Positions 5,988 to 13,806 of a stretch of 15,719 nucleotides of DNA are shown in pieces. Every line of letters begins with the position of its first letter. Position 1 is the stretch's first letter. Location of the stretch: assembly GCA_003563755.1 (NCBI GenBank), contig PWUB01000337.1, forward strand, positions 1 through 15,719. The letters run 5' to 3'. The stretch comes from Clostridia bacterium. GTDB taxonomy: Bacteria > Bacillota_E > SLMV01 > PUMD01. A model generated the notes under the pieces. The model saw nothing but the letters and a program-made list of their open reading frames with translations, searched no databases and was not told the DNA's origin. A program made the position numbers and the translations under genes.

Positions 5988-7973
5988 ATGTTCACATCAC
6001 GCTACCGAAAGCTGTACGAAGAGGTCTCGCCCCGGCGCGCGATGAACCACCTGGCCGGGGTGACGCGCTTTCACCGCATCCAGGTCTCGCCCGGCTTCTC
6101 CGCTGCAGCGCAGTACGTTGCCGATACTCTCACCAGTTTCGGCCTACAGACAGAGATCCTGACTTACCCTGCCGACGGCTCGAAAGGATACTGGGGTCAG
6201 CCTCCCCTTCCCCTTGAATGGAGCATAGAGGAAGGCGTGCTGAGCGTCGTCGAGCCGGATAAGCACCGGGAGAAGCTGACAGATTACGTCGAGGAACCCC
6301 TATCCATCATCCAGCGCTCAGGCTCCACTCCTGCAGGGGGAATCACCGCGGAAGTGGTCATCGTCGATAAGGCGGACCGGGAGCCCTCTTACGAGGAGAT
6401 TGATGTAACGGGCAAATTCGTACTCGCCGACTGCGATCCCGGTCAATCCCAGCGGCTCGCAGTCAAGGAACGGGGCGCTGTAGGAGTGATCACCGATCAC
6501 ATGCCCGTTTTCGAGCCGGTGAGACCGGAGATGGACCTGCCCGACGCCCGCGCATACCGATCCTTCTGGTGGGGGCCGGATGACGAGCCCTGTCCCGGTT
6601 TCGTACTCACCCCGCGCCAGGGTAAAAGGCTGCGGCGCGCGATCAGCGAGGGAGAGGAACCCGTTAAGGTACACGCCCTGGTCAACTCCTCCTTTTCCGT
6701 TGGAGAAATGCAGGTCGTCAGCGCCCGCGTGCCCGGGGAGGGCGACGAGGAGATCCTCATCACAGCCCACCTGTGCCATCCAGAACCCAGTGCAAACGAT
6801 AACGCTTCAGGAGTCGCTGCGGGCATGGAGGCCGCCCGCGCCCTGAAGGCTCTCATAGACAACGGGGACCTCCCGGTCCCCAACAGAAGCATCCGTTTTC
6901 TGTTTGTCCCGGAGATGGCCGGCACCTATGCATACCTGGCAACCAACGAAGACCATCTCAGCAAGTACGTGGCCGGGCTCAACCTGGACATGGTCGGGCA
7001 GGATCAGGATCTGTGCGGCAGTACCCTCATAGCTGAGCAGCCCCCGCGGTCACTCGCAAACTACAGCGGTGACCTCGTTGCCCTGCTGATCCAACATGCT
7101 GGCCAGCAGCACCGGAATTTCGCCGGCACGGCCCGCTACGCCTCGTTCAGATACACCGAAACACCCTTTTCGGGCGGCTCCGATCACTATATCATGTCCG
7201 ACCCCACGGTGGGGATACCGACACCCATGGTGATTCAGTGGCCGGATCGCTTCTACCACACCAGCGAGGATACCATCGACAAGGTGGACCCGGAAATGCT
7301 AGCCCGGGTAGCTTGCATCACCGCGACCTATGCCCATTTCACGGCCGCACCCCGGACCGCCGAGGTCGTGAAACTGGGAGCCGAGATGGCCGGACGCTTC
7401 GCCGAGACACTCAGGGTATCAAGAGGGCGGACCACCGACTACGCACGACGGGGCCGCCCGGACCGCGCTGAGGCATACCTGGACTTCCTTGGGGCCCGGC
7501 GAGAGGCGGACCTGGACAGCCTCGGACGCCTGGCCGACATACCGGAAGCCGTCGATCTCTACCGGCGGCAGGTGAGGGATCAGCTGGCCTGGGAGAAGAG
7601 GATACTCCAACACCTGGTCAGTTCAGGAGCCGTTGACATCGACGAGGAAGCGGAGCAGGAGCACGACCCCGAACGTGAGGAGAAGCTCCGCTCCATGATT
7701 CCAAAGCGCCTGCACCGCGGGCCTGTTTCGCTACGTCGGCTCCTGCAAACGGCATCACCTGAGCGTCAGAAGCAGTGGCACAGCCTCCGTGAACGCGCCA
7801 TGAAGAACATGGCCGCCTACACCCTGGCCCTGTACTGGGCGGACGGCAAGCTGAGCCTGGCCGAAATACGCGATGTGGTGGAGTTCGAAAGCACCAGGGA
7901 CATAACGGATACCATCATCGAGCTGTACGAGACTCTCGAGGAGCTCGACCAGGTGCAGATCCGGAGGACCTGA
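5988..7973 (+). CDS. DUF4910 / M28-like zinc aminopeptidase family protein with winged-helix C-terminus
   Basis: This is a 661-residue soluble protein with no signal peptide or membrane segment. A PA-like insert is suggested around 120-235 (TGKFVLADCDPGQ; KERGAVGVITDHMP). The co-catalytic zinc peptidase core runs about 240-455. Likely ligands are a histidine in TAHLCHPEPSANDNASG (259-275, with Asp271), Glu309 in FVPEMAGTYAYL, Asp334 in GLNLDMVGQD, and His424 in RFYHTSEDTIDKV; SGGSDHYI at 395-402 is another family signature. A charged helical segment follows, then a small winged-helix-like domain (608-661, LYWADGKLSLAEIRDV onward). ATG 5988-5990 has AAAGGAGG five bases upstream. It is the only plus-strand gene, between ireB and rhomboid. 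Family knowledge supports peptidase chemistry; the substrate is unknown. Confidence 0.88.
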   Translation: MFTSRYRKLYEEVSPRRAMNHLAGVTRFHRIQVSPGFSAAAQYVADTLTSFGLQTEILTYPADGSKGYWGQPPLPLEWSIEEGVLSVVEPDKHREKLTDYVEEPLSIIQRSGSTPAGGITAEVVIVDKADREPSYEEIDVTGKFVLADCDPGQSQRLAVKERGAVGVITDHMPVFEPVRPEMDLPDARAYRSFWWGPDDEPCPGFVLTPRQGKRLRRAISEGEEPVKVHALVNSSFSVGEMQVVSARVPGEGDEEILITAHLCHPEPSANDNASGVAAGMEAARALKALIDNGDLPVPNRSIRFLFVPEMAGTYAYLATNEDHLSKYVAGLNLDMVGQDQDLCGSTLIAEQPPRSLANYSGDLVALLIQHAGQQHRNFAGTARYASFRYTETPFSGGSDHYIMSDPTVGIPTPMVIQWPDRFYHTSEDTIDKVDPEMLARVACITATYAHFTAAPRTAEVVKLGAEMAGRFAETLRVSRGRTTDYARRGRPDRAEAYLDFLGARREADLDSLGRLADIPEAVDLYRRQVRDQLAWEKRILQHLVSSGAVDIDEEAEQEHDPEREEKLRSMIPKRLHRGPVSLRRLLQTASPERQKQWHSLRERAMKNMAAYTLALYWADGKLSLAEIRDVVEFESTRDITDTIIELYETLEELDQVQIRRT

Positions 7974-7980
7974 CGTGTGA

Positions 7981-8006
7981 GCCGGCGCCGCCACCGTGGC
8001 GCCGGC
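7981..8006. terminator. Bidirectional hairpin terminator between the DUF4910 gene and ireB
   Basis: GCCGGCGCC (7981-7989) and GGCGCCGGC (7998-8006) form a perfect nine-base GC stem with an eight-base loop. It lies seven bases after the stop of the plus-strand gene and two bases beyond the stop of ireB, so it can serve both converging transcripts. The U-tract is weak: only a pyrimidine-rich stretch (tctaccctctctt) follows on the plus strand. Confidence 0.7.
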
Positions 8007-8008
8007 GT

Positions 8009-8275
8009 CTACCCTCTCTTCTCGACGTAAAAGGCCACCAGCTCCTGCAGCAGCTCATCCCTCTCAACCTGCTGCACGTGCTGCCTGGCCCCGGCGCTCT
8101 CCGTTATGTACGTGGGATCACCGGAGAGCAAGTATCCCACCAGCTGCTCAACGGGATCGTATCCCTGTTTGAACAGGGCGCAGTACACGCGCCGCAGGAT
8201 CGAGCTGGCCCTTTCCTCATCGACGTCACCCTCCGCCGGAAATATGCGGGTGCTCTCTCTGTCACGGGAGGTCAT
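8009..8275 (-). CDS. ireB: IreB family regulatory phosphoprotein (UPF0297, YrzL-like)
   Basis: This 88-residue protein belongs to the IreB family, first studied in Enterococcus as a substrate of the PASTA kinase IreK that affects cephalosporin tolerance. The family core is visible: EERASSILRRVYCALFKQGYDPVEQLVGYLLSGDPTYITE, then a basic linker and VERDELLQELVAFYVEK. IreB is phosphorylated on N-terminal threonines; here the N-terminus MTSRDRESTRIF has Thr2 and Thr9 as possible sites (inference). ATG 8273-8275 overlaps the alaS stop as ATGA, so translation is coupled to alaS; no strong separate ribosome binding site is seen. In Bacillus ruvX follows directly, but here a terminator and two peptidase genes come between. 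Confidence 0.95.
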   Translation of the reverse strand: MTSRDRESTRIFPAEGDVDEERASSILRRVYCALFKQGYDPVEQLVGYLLSGDPTYITESAGARQHVQQVERDELLQELVAFYVEKRG

Positions 8276-10950
8276 GATTCTTCGTGTCCTTTCTTCAAGA
8301 TCCTCTCCAGCTTCCCAACACCGAGTTGAAGGATTTCGTCCAGCCGATCGACCCGGTCGCCGCCACCCTGGGCCATGTCCGCACGCCCGCCTCCTCCGCC
8401 TCCCAACTCAAGACCCAGATCACGGACCACGTGGCCCATGTGTACGCCCAGCGCCACCGCTGCACCCGTGGCTGCCCCGACGAGCACAGCCCTGCCGTCG
8501 GTGACGGTAGCCAGGAGAACGGCCGCCTCCTCGGATTTGTCTCGCAGCGAATCTGCCATGTGCCGCAGATGATCGGCGCCGGGCGCATCGACTCGTGCCG
8601 CCACCACCGCCACCCCCGCGACCAGACTTCCCTGATCCTGAAGACTCGCCACCTGGGCCTCTGCAAGCCGGCTCTGCAACTGCTGAACTCTACGTTCACG
8701 GCAGCGAAGGCTTCTTTGCAGCTCCTCTGCCCTGGATTCCAACTCCTGCGGAGACGCATCCAGTATCTTCCCGAGCGCACGCTGAAGGTCCTCACGGCGC
8801 CACATCCACCGAACAACTCCCCTGCCTGTGACGGCCTCCACCCTCCGGAGCCCCGACCCTATGCTTCCCTCATATGTGAGCTTGAATGAACCGACCTCGG
8901 AGGTACGGGGTACGTGGGTGCCTCCGCACAGCTCCGATGAGATCTCGCCGATCTGAACGATTCGAACATCACCCTCATCGTAGCGCTCTCCGAAAAGAGC
9001 GATGGCTCCGTCTTGCAGGGCCCTCTCGTAATCGGTGCGCCGTGCCAGAACTGGCAGCCCGCCAAGGATCCTTTCGTTCACCCATCTGTCTACCTCGCGC
9101 ATCTGCTCCTGGGTGATCGCCGAGTGATGGGTGAAGTCAAACCGCAGACGCTGGGGTGCAACCAGCGATCCCGCCTGTCGCACGTGATCACCTAAAACGT
9201 CACGAAGGGCCGCGTGCAGGAGGTGCGTGGCCGTGTGGTTACGGGTGATATCGTGCCTCCGAGGCGAATCCAACCGGGCAGCCACCTCCGCTCCTTCCTC
9301 CAGTACGCCTCGAGCAACCTTAACCCGGTGAAGAATCTTTCCGTCGCCCAACGGTTGCGCATCCACAACCTCGGCGCAAGACTCGTTGCTCCCGAGACTT
9401 CCGCGGTCTCCCACCTGTCCTCCGGCCTCAGCGTAAAAGGGTGTCTGGTCGAGGATGACCCATCCTTCTTCATCTGCCGCCAGCCGTCCCGTACGCTGAT
9501 CGTCGGTCATTATGACCAGGACCTCGGCAGCGAGCTCCATCGTGTCGTAGCCGGCGAACCGGGTTTCGGGCACATGGGGCAGCGCCCGCCCGATGCTGCT
9601 GATCTCATCCGAGACCCCGGCCTCACGACGTGCCCGCCTCGCCTTCTCTCGCTGCTGATCGAGGAGTTTCTCGAACCCCGCACGGTCCACCGACAGTCCC
9701 GCTTCCCCGGCGGCATCCTCACACAGGTCTATGGGAAACCCGAAGGTATCGTAGAGGGTGAATGCATCACGAGCACTGATCTGCTCATCCCCCGATTTTC
9801 GGGTTCTTGCGATCACCTGCCTCAGCCTGTCGGCCCCCTGCCTCAAAGCAGCTCCGAACCTCTCCTCCTCCGCCCTGATCGCCTCCTGGACAAACTCCCA
9901 CTGTTCCCTGAGCTCGGGATATGCCCGGGCCATCAGCTCAACGACCGACTCCACCAACCTGTGAAGAAAAGGCTCATCCAGGCCGATAACCATACCGAAG
10001 CGGCACGCCCGGCGGAGGATGCGGCGGAGAACGTACCCGCGGCCCTCGTTCGTCGGAATCACGCCCTCGGAGATCAAGAATACGGATGTCCTGACATGGT
10101 CGACTATGACCCTGACCGCCATATCCTCATTCTCGGATCCTCCGTATTGTCGCCCCGCCAGGGATTTTACCTCCCTGATCAGCGGCAGGAAGAGATCCGT
10201 ATCGTAATTCGAGTCGGCTCCCTGCAGGACTGCAGCCATGCGCTCCAGGCCCATACCGGTATCCACCCCAGTTCGACTCAGGGGTGTCGTGCTCCCGTCC
10301 GCATCTCGCTGGTACTGCATGAACACCAAGTTCCAGATCTCCAGCCACCGGTCGCAGTCGCACTCACCGATCATGCATGGTTTTTCATCGCAGCTGTACT
10401 CAGCACCCCGGTCGTAGATGATCTCACTGCAGGGCCCACAGGGACCCGTCTCACCCATCGACCAGAAGTTGTCGTCCTCATCCAACCTGACGATCCGATT
10501 TTCGGACACGCCTGCGATTTCTCGCCACAGGCCGGCAGCCTCATCATCATCGCGAAAGACGGTGATCCACAGGTTCTGGGTGGGCAGGGCATATTCGGAG
10601 GTGAGCAGTTCCCACGCATACTCAATGGCTTCACCCTTGAAATAGTCACCGAACGAGAAGTTGCCCAGCATCTCGAAAAAAGTATGGTGGCGTGTCGTTC
10701 GGCCCACGTTTTCCAGATCGTTGTGTTTGCCGCCCGCCCGCACGCACTTCTGCGCACTCACGGCCCGGGAGTAGGAGCTGGCCCTCTGCCCCAGAAAGAT
10801 GTCCTTGAACTGGACCATGCCAGCGTTGGTGAACAGCAGCGTGGGATCATCCTGGGGTACCAGGGGACCACTGCTAACACGCTGGTGGCCTCGCTTCGTA
10901 AAGAACTCGATGAAGGTCTCGCGTATCTCGTCTGCTGTCATTGATCGCAA
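8272..10950 (-). CDS. alaS: Alanyl-tRNA synthetase
   Basis: This 892-residue class II synthetase charges tRNA-Ala and edits mischarged Ser/Gly. The catalytic domain opens with EIRETFIEFFTKRGHQRVSS and continues with DDPTLLFTNAGMVQFKDIFLG (motif 1/2 region) and FFEMLGNFSFGDYFK. The editing domain carries zinc ligands in NHTATHLLHAAL (HxxxH) and in ELCGGTHV (Cys and His). The C-terminal C-Ala domain includes the glycine-rich LGGGGGGRADMAQGGG. Two starts are possible. TTG at 10948-10950 lies six to seven bases after GGAGGG and is preferred; ATG at 10939-10941 is three codons later and 15 bases from that site. A T-box leader controls it, and ireB overlaps its end. Length and motifs are complete. 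Confidence 0.98.
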   Translation of the reverse strand: MRSMTADEIRETFIEFFTKRGHQRVSSGPLVPQDDPTLLFTNAGMVQFKDIFLGQRASSYSRAVSAQKCVRAGGKHNDLENVGRTTRHHTFFEMLGNFSFGDYFKGEAIEYAWELLTSEYALPTQNLWITVFRDDDEAAGLWREIAGVSENRIVRLDEDDNFWSMGETGPCGPCSEIIYDRGAEYSCDEKPCMIGECDCDRWLEIWNLVFMQYQRDADGSTTPLSRTGVDTGMGLERMAAVLQGADSNYDTDLFLPLIREVKSLAGRQYGGSENEDMAVRVIVDHVRTSVFLISEGVIPTNEGRGYVLRRILRRACRFGMVIGLDEPFLHRLVESVVELMARAYPELREQWEFVQEAIRAEEERFGAALRQGADRLRQVIARTRKSGDEQISARDAFTLYDTFGFPIDLCEDAAGEAGLSVDRAGFEKLLDQQREKARRARREAGVSDEISSIGRALPHVPETRFAGYDTMELAAEVLVIMTDDQRTGRLAADEEGWVILDQTPFYAEAGGQVGDRGSLGSNESCAEVVDAQPLGDGKILHRVKVARGVLEEGAEVAARLDSPRRHDITRNHTATHLLHAALRDVLGDHVRQAGSLVAPQRLRFDFTHHSAITQEQMREVDRWVNERILGGLPVLARRTDYERALQDGAIALFGERYDEGDVRIVQIGEISSELCGGTHVPRTSEVGSFKLTYEGSIGSGLRRVEAVTGRGVVRWMWRREDLQRALGKILDASPQELESRAEELQRSLRCRERRVQQLQSRLAEAQVASLQDQGSLVAGVAVVAARVDAPGADHLRHMADSLRDKSEEAAVLLATVTDGRAVLVGAATGAAVALGVHMGHVVRDLGLELGGGGGGRADMAQGGGDRVDRLDEILQLGVGKLERILKKGHEES

Positions 10951-10964
10951 CCGTATCCCTCCCC

Positions 10965-10996
10965 AAAAAGCAAAAACTCACCCGGCAGGGGCGAGT
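10965..10996 (-). terminator. T-box regulatory terminator before alaS
   Basis: ACTCGCCC and GGGTGAGT (arms at 10976-10983 and 10989-10996) form an eight-base stem with one G-U pair and a five-base loop, followed directly by TTTTTGCTTTTT. It lies just after the T-box sequence and is the off-state hairpin that competes with the antiterminator. Confidence 0.9.
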
Positions 10997-11183
10997 CTGT
11001 GCGCGCGGTACCACCCTGTTCGCCGACGGACGTCGGCCTCAAGGGACAGTAACGGATCCTACCGCCGGGCTCTTCACCCGGCCTCCGGACGGGCCCATCC
11101 CCACAACCGCCGGAGTCTTGCAGCCTCATGGACTCCTTCTCTGCGGACGGCCGGGCGGAGATTTCGTGTCCATCATCGGTCAT
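10965..11183 (-). ncRNA. T-box riboswitch leader of alaS
   Basis: The minus strand carries AGGGTGGTACCGCG (11004-11017), the conserved T-box sequence that pairs with the uncharged tRNA acceptor end. Upstream are a distal stem I element with AGAGA followed by the hairpin GGAGTC...GACTCC, whose loop holds GCTGCAA and fits the GNUGNNA pattern, a hairpin GCCGGG...CCCGGC, and stem III GCCGAC/GTCGGC. A GCC triplet at 11092-11094 near the foot of stem I is my candidate alanine specifier; the folding was done by eye. Uncharged tRNA-Ala should favour the antiterminator and turn on alaS-ireB. Confidence 0.93.
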
Positions 11184-11188
11184 GTGCT

Positions 11189-11197
11189 ATTATAGCA
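11189..11197 (-). promoter_or_regulatory. Extended -10 promoter of alaS
   Basis: On the minus strand TGCTATAAT gives a perfect TATAAT (11189-11194) preceded by TG one base upstream, the extended -10 form. The -35 region is poor (a TGGGAT at 17 bases), as is common with extended -10 promoters. It starts transcription a few bases before the T-box stem I and separates alaS from the upstream permease gene. Confidence 0.8.
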
Positions 11198-11229
11198 TAA
11201 CCCCGCCGCCCATCCCACCGGGGGTGACC

Positions 11230-12303
11230 TCAACGGCGCCACCCCTCGTGCAGTTCGTGAGCGTCCATCAGGAAGACCCCAATGACCCTGAGGCAGGCAA
11301 ACGCGGGTACCGCGAGAAGCATGCCGAAGAGGCCCGCCACTCGTGCTCCCACAAAGAGGGCTATCACCACCCATACCGGGTGAAGACTCACTCCGTCACC
11401 CATGACCAGGGGTGACACCACGACACTCTCCACCTGCTGTATCACGACCAGGGCGATGAGCACCTTCAAGGCAGCGGGCGGGGAATACACAGCTGCCACC
11501 GCCAGGGCTGGAACCGCTCCCAGGATCGGACCGAAGTAGGGTATGAGATCGGCTATTGCCACGATGACACCTATGAGCAGAAAGTATGGGAGGCCGAGAA
11601 GTGCAAAGACAGCTGCGGTGGCCGTGCCCACGAAGGCAGAGACCAGGAGTCGGCTCCTGATGAAACCCATGAGCACATCATCCAGGTCCCTCAGCAGTTG
11701 CTCTACTCGCCGACGTCGCCGGGAAGAACCAATGAGGCCTCGAGCCAGGGAACTGAGCTCGTGTCTGTCCTTGAGAAAGTAAAATGCGAGGACCGGAGCT
11801 GCGAGGAGACTCAGGCTGTGCCTGAGGATCACGAACACCGCTTCTATGGAGTCTTGCACCGCACCCTCGAAGGCTTCCTCCGCCCGGTCGATCACGTTCA
11901 ACAGGGCAACCTGTAAGGTTTGGGGCAGCTGAACGCGATACATGCCCTGCTGAGCGCGGTCCACGTACTCGGTGATGAGCATGCTGTACTCGGGAAGAGC
12001 ACGCGCCAGCTTCTCGAGCTGGGCAACGACTAACGGGAAAATGAAGAAACAGCCTCCAGCCACGACGGCACCCAGCGCAGCGAAGACGATCGTTATGCTG
12101 ACCGTGGTCGTCAGACCGCGCTTTTCAAACATCCGGACCGGCGGAGACAAAATGTATGCCAGGATCAGGCCCAGGGTCACCGGCAGGAGGACGACCCGGA
12201 AGTACCACAGCATCACAAAGCCGAGCAGCGCCACAGCAGCATAGATGAGGGCTCCCCTGGCAATGGGAGCCCCCAGTCCCTCATCGTCTCGCCCGCGGTT
12301 CAA
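11230..12303 (-). CDS. AI-2E family membrane transporter
   Basis: This 357-residue polytopic protein belongs to the AI-2E (PF01594-type) family. Members have been linked to autoinducer-2 export, Na+/H+ exchange or other efflux; which one applies here cannot be told. Helices are visible near the N-terminus (ALIYAAVALLGFVMLWYF; VLLPVTLGLILAYILSPPV), then TIVFAALGAVVAGGCFFIF, a soluble helical segment, and a C-terminal bundle with the family signature LIGVIVAIADLIPYFGPILGAVPA and the closing VWVVIALFVGARVAGLFGMLLAVPAFA. The first codon is taken as TTG at 12301-12303 with only a weak upstream site (GGGA), so the exact start is uncertain. Homologues precede alaS in other Bacillota. Confidence 0.9.
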   Translation of the reverse strand: MNRGRDDEGLGAPIARGALIYAAVALLGFVMLWYFRVVLLPVTLGLILAYILSPPVRMFEKRGLTTTVSITIVFAALGAVVAGGCFFIFPLVVAQLEKLARALPEYSMLITEYVDRAQQGMYRVQLPQTLQVALLNVIDRAEEAFEGAVQDSIEAVFVILRHSLSLLAAPVLAFYFLKDRHELSSLARGLIGSSRRRRRVEQLLRDLDDVLMGFIRSRLLVSAFVGTATAAVFALLGLPYFLLIGVIVAIADLIPYFGPILGAVPALAVAAVYSPPAALKVLIALVVIQQVESVVVSPLVMGDGVSLHPVWVVIALFVGARVAGLFGMLLAVPAFACLRVIGVFLMDAHELHEGWRR

Positions 12304-12307
12304 TCCG

Positions 12308-12469
12308 TCAGCGTCCCATCATTTCGGAGCTTCTTCGTTGGACCTTCCGGGCCATGTCGTCTACCCTCTCGCCGGCCCGCTGAGCAGTGCCGGTGTCCGA
12401 AGAGAGCAGATATACACCCAACGCACCCAGAACGCTGCCGGTCACCATCCCCTGCAAGAATCGGCGCAT
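12308..12469 (-). CDS. Small YtxH-like membrane protein
   Basis: This 53-residue protein has one glycine-rich membrane segment (FLQGMVTGSVLGALGVYLLSS, about residues 4-24) followed by a charged, probably helical tail (RAGERVDDMARKVQRRSSEM). That plan resembles YtxH-like proteins, small membrane proteins often tied to stress or envelope functions; the resemblance is by architecture only. The ATG at 12467-12469 has only a G-rich stretch upstream as a ribosome binding site. It ends five bases before the permease start, so it likely belongs to that transcript. A longer frame to 12685 has no sensible upstream protein. Confidence 0.6.
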   Translation of the reverse strand: MRRFLQGMVTGSVLGALGVYLLSSDTGTAQRAGERVDDMARKVQRRSSEMMGR

Positions 12470-12500
12470 ATCGGGTTTTCGCCCCCCATTCCAGGTTGAA

Positions 12501-12683
12501 TCAGCCCTGATCCTCTCGCATAGATACCAGGTTGCCCTCGTCATCGATGGCGAAGAAGTTACCGGTGTCGGTTTCATATTCCACGTAGCAGTCCCGACAG
12601 TAGTATCGGTCAGCTCCGATCCTACCGGTAATACGGCTGCCGCAGTTGGGGCATGTGCCTGATCGATCAGCTCGGCTCTGCAC
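12501..12683 (-). CDS. Small zinc-ribbon protein
   Basis: This 60-residue protein carries CPNC at 11-14 and CRDC at 29-32, a four-cysteine zinc ribbon with the knuckle pattern CPNCGS...YYCRDC. The C-terminal half (VEYETDTGNFFAIDDEGNLVSM) looks like a small beta hairpin. No enzyme motif is visible. The GTG at 12681-12683 is preferred because AGGTGGTGA, close to the ideal ribosome binding site, lies five bases upstream; a pair of in-frame GTG codons at 12690-12695 is 15 bases from the nearest GGAGG. It lies between mnmA and the YtxH-like gene. A role as a nucleic-acid or protein adaptor is possible but not shown. Confidence 0.75.
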   Translation of the reverse strand: MQSRADRSGTCPNCGSRITGRIGADRYYCRDCYVEYETDTGNFFAIDDEGNLVSMREDQG

Positions 12684-12726
12684 AACGCTCACCACCTGCG
12701 CTTAGGATAGCCTCCGCTGAAAAGCC

Positions 12727-13806
12727 CTATTCGAGGCTACTGATGGGATCTGTGATGATCCCGCCGCCCACCACCAGATCATCCTGATAGCAGACTGCGG
12801 ACTGCCCGGGCGTGACGGCTGGCTGTCCCTCTTCGAAGCGTACCTCCGCTTCCTGCGAGCCGGATGCTGATGGCATGAGTCTCGCCCGAACACCTCGAGC
12901 ATTGTAGCGGATCTTGACTTCGACGTTCTGCGGTGCCTGCAGCTGGGAGTATGGGAAGAAATTAACATTGCAAAGAAGAGCTCCCTCGACGATCAGCGAT
13001 TCGCGGGGGCCGACTATGATAGCGTTTCGCGTCCGGTCCAGGCGGAGCACGTATAGCGGGTGGGGTGCGGATACACCGAGGCCGCGGCGCTGCCCCACGG
13101 TGTAAAAGGCGAGGCCTTCGTGTTCGCCCAGGATTTCTCCCTGTTCGTCCAGGATCGGACCGGCAGCGATGCTGCCTGAAGCGTGCCTGCGCAGGAATCG
13201 GCGATAATCCTTCCCGAACAGAAAACAGATATCCTGGCTCTCCTGCCTCTCGCGAAGGGGCATGCCCAGGGCGACGGCACGCTCCTGCACCTCTGCCTTG
13301 CTCATGTCTCCCAGGGGAAAGAGGCTGCGCGCCAGCTGGTCCTGGGTCAAACGGTAAAGCACGTAGGACTGATCCTTGTCGAGATCGAAGCCCCGGCACA
13401 GGAGAAACCTGCCCCTCCGTGGGCAGTACCTCTTACGAGCGTAGTGCCCGGTGGCCATCATGGAGACCTCCACCTCCTGCTGTATCCTCCGCCAGAGGAA
13501 GCCGAACTTGACCGTGGGATTGCAGATGACGCATGGGTTCGGGGTCCGACCACGAGTGTACTCATCGATGAAATTGTGGACGATGCAGCACCTGAACATG
13601 TCCGAAGCATCGACCACCACGTGGGGAGCACCCAGCCAACGGGCTACTGACCGCGCCGACGCAACGGCTTCCTCCCACCCATGCTCCTCCTCCGACCAGA
13701 GGCGCAGAGTCACCCCGACAATGTCCCATCCCTGGTCCTTGAGGAGGACTGCAGCGAGGGAGCTGTCCACTCCCCCGCTCATCGCAACCGCCACGCTACC
13801 CTTCAT
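12727..13806 (-). CDS. mnmA: tRNA 2-thiouridine(34) synthase MnmA
   Basis: This 359-residue enzyme adds sulfur to U34 in the wobble position of tRNAs for Lys, Glu and Gln. The ATP-pyrophosphatase loop SGGVDSS is at 10-16. The catalytic cysteine pair comprises Cys95 in TPNPCVICNPTVKF and Cys194 in ESQDICFLFGKDYR. DLDKDQSYVLYRL (141-153) and FYTVGQRRGLGV (234-245) are standard family blocks. Where E. coli has an Asp three residues before the first catalytic Cys, this protein has Cys92, giving a CxxC plus Cys set. ATG 13804-13806 has GGGAG four bases upstream and overlaps iscU by 11 bases; a longer frame to 13923 is only the iscU region in another frame. Coupling to iscU and iscS fits its need for sulfur. 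Confidence 0.95.
   Translation of the reverse strand: MKGSVAVAMSGGVDSSLAAVLLKDQGWDIVGVTLRLWSEEEHGWEEAVASARSVARWLGAPHVVVDASDMFRCCIVHNFIDEYTRGRTPNPCVICNPTVKFGFLWRRIQQEVEVSMMATGHYARKRYCPRRGRFLLCRGFDLDKDQSYVLYRLTQDQLARSLFPLGDMSKAEVQERAVALGMPLRERQESQDICFLFGKDYRRFLRRHASGSIAAGPILDEQGEILGEHEGLAFYTVGQRRGLGVSAPHPLYVLRLDRTRNAIIVGPRESLIVEGALLCNVNFFPYSQLQAPQNVEVKIRYNARGVRARLMPSASGSQEAEVRFEEGQPAVTPGQSAVCYQDDLVVGGGIITDPISSLE

Noticed and set aside
6318..6925. Two minus-strand frames inside the DUF4910 gene
   Set aside because: They are shadows of a well-supported peptidase frame and carry no motif.
9214..10944. A 576-codon open frame on the plus strand opposite alaS
   Set aside because: It is a mirror of the highly conserved alaS coding strand in GC-rich DNA. 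The translation has no recognisable domain and is rich in Pro, His and Arg as expected for an antisense shadow.
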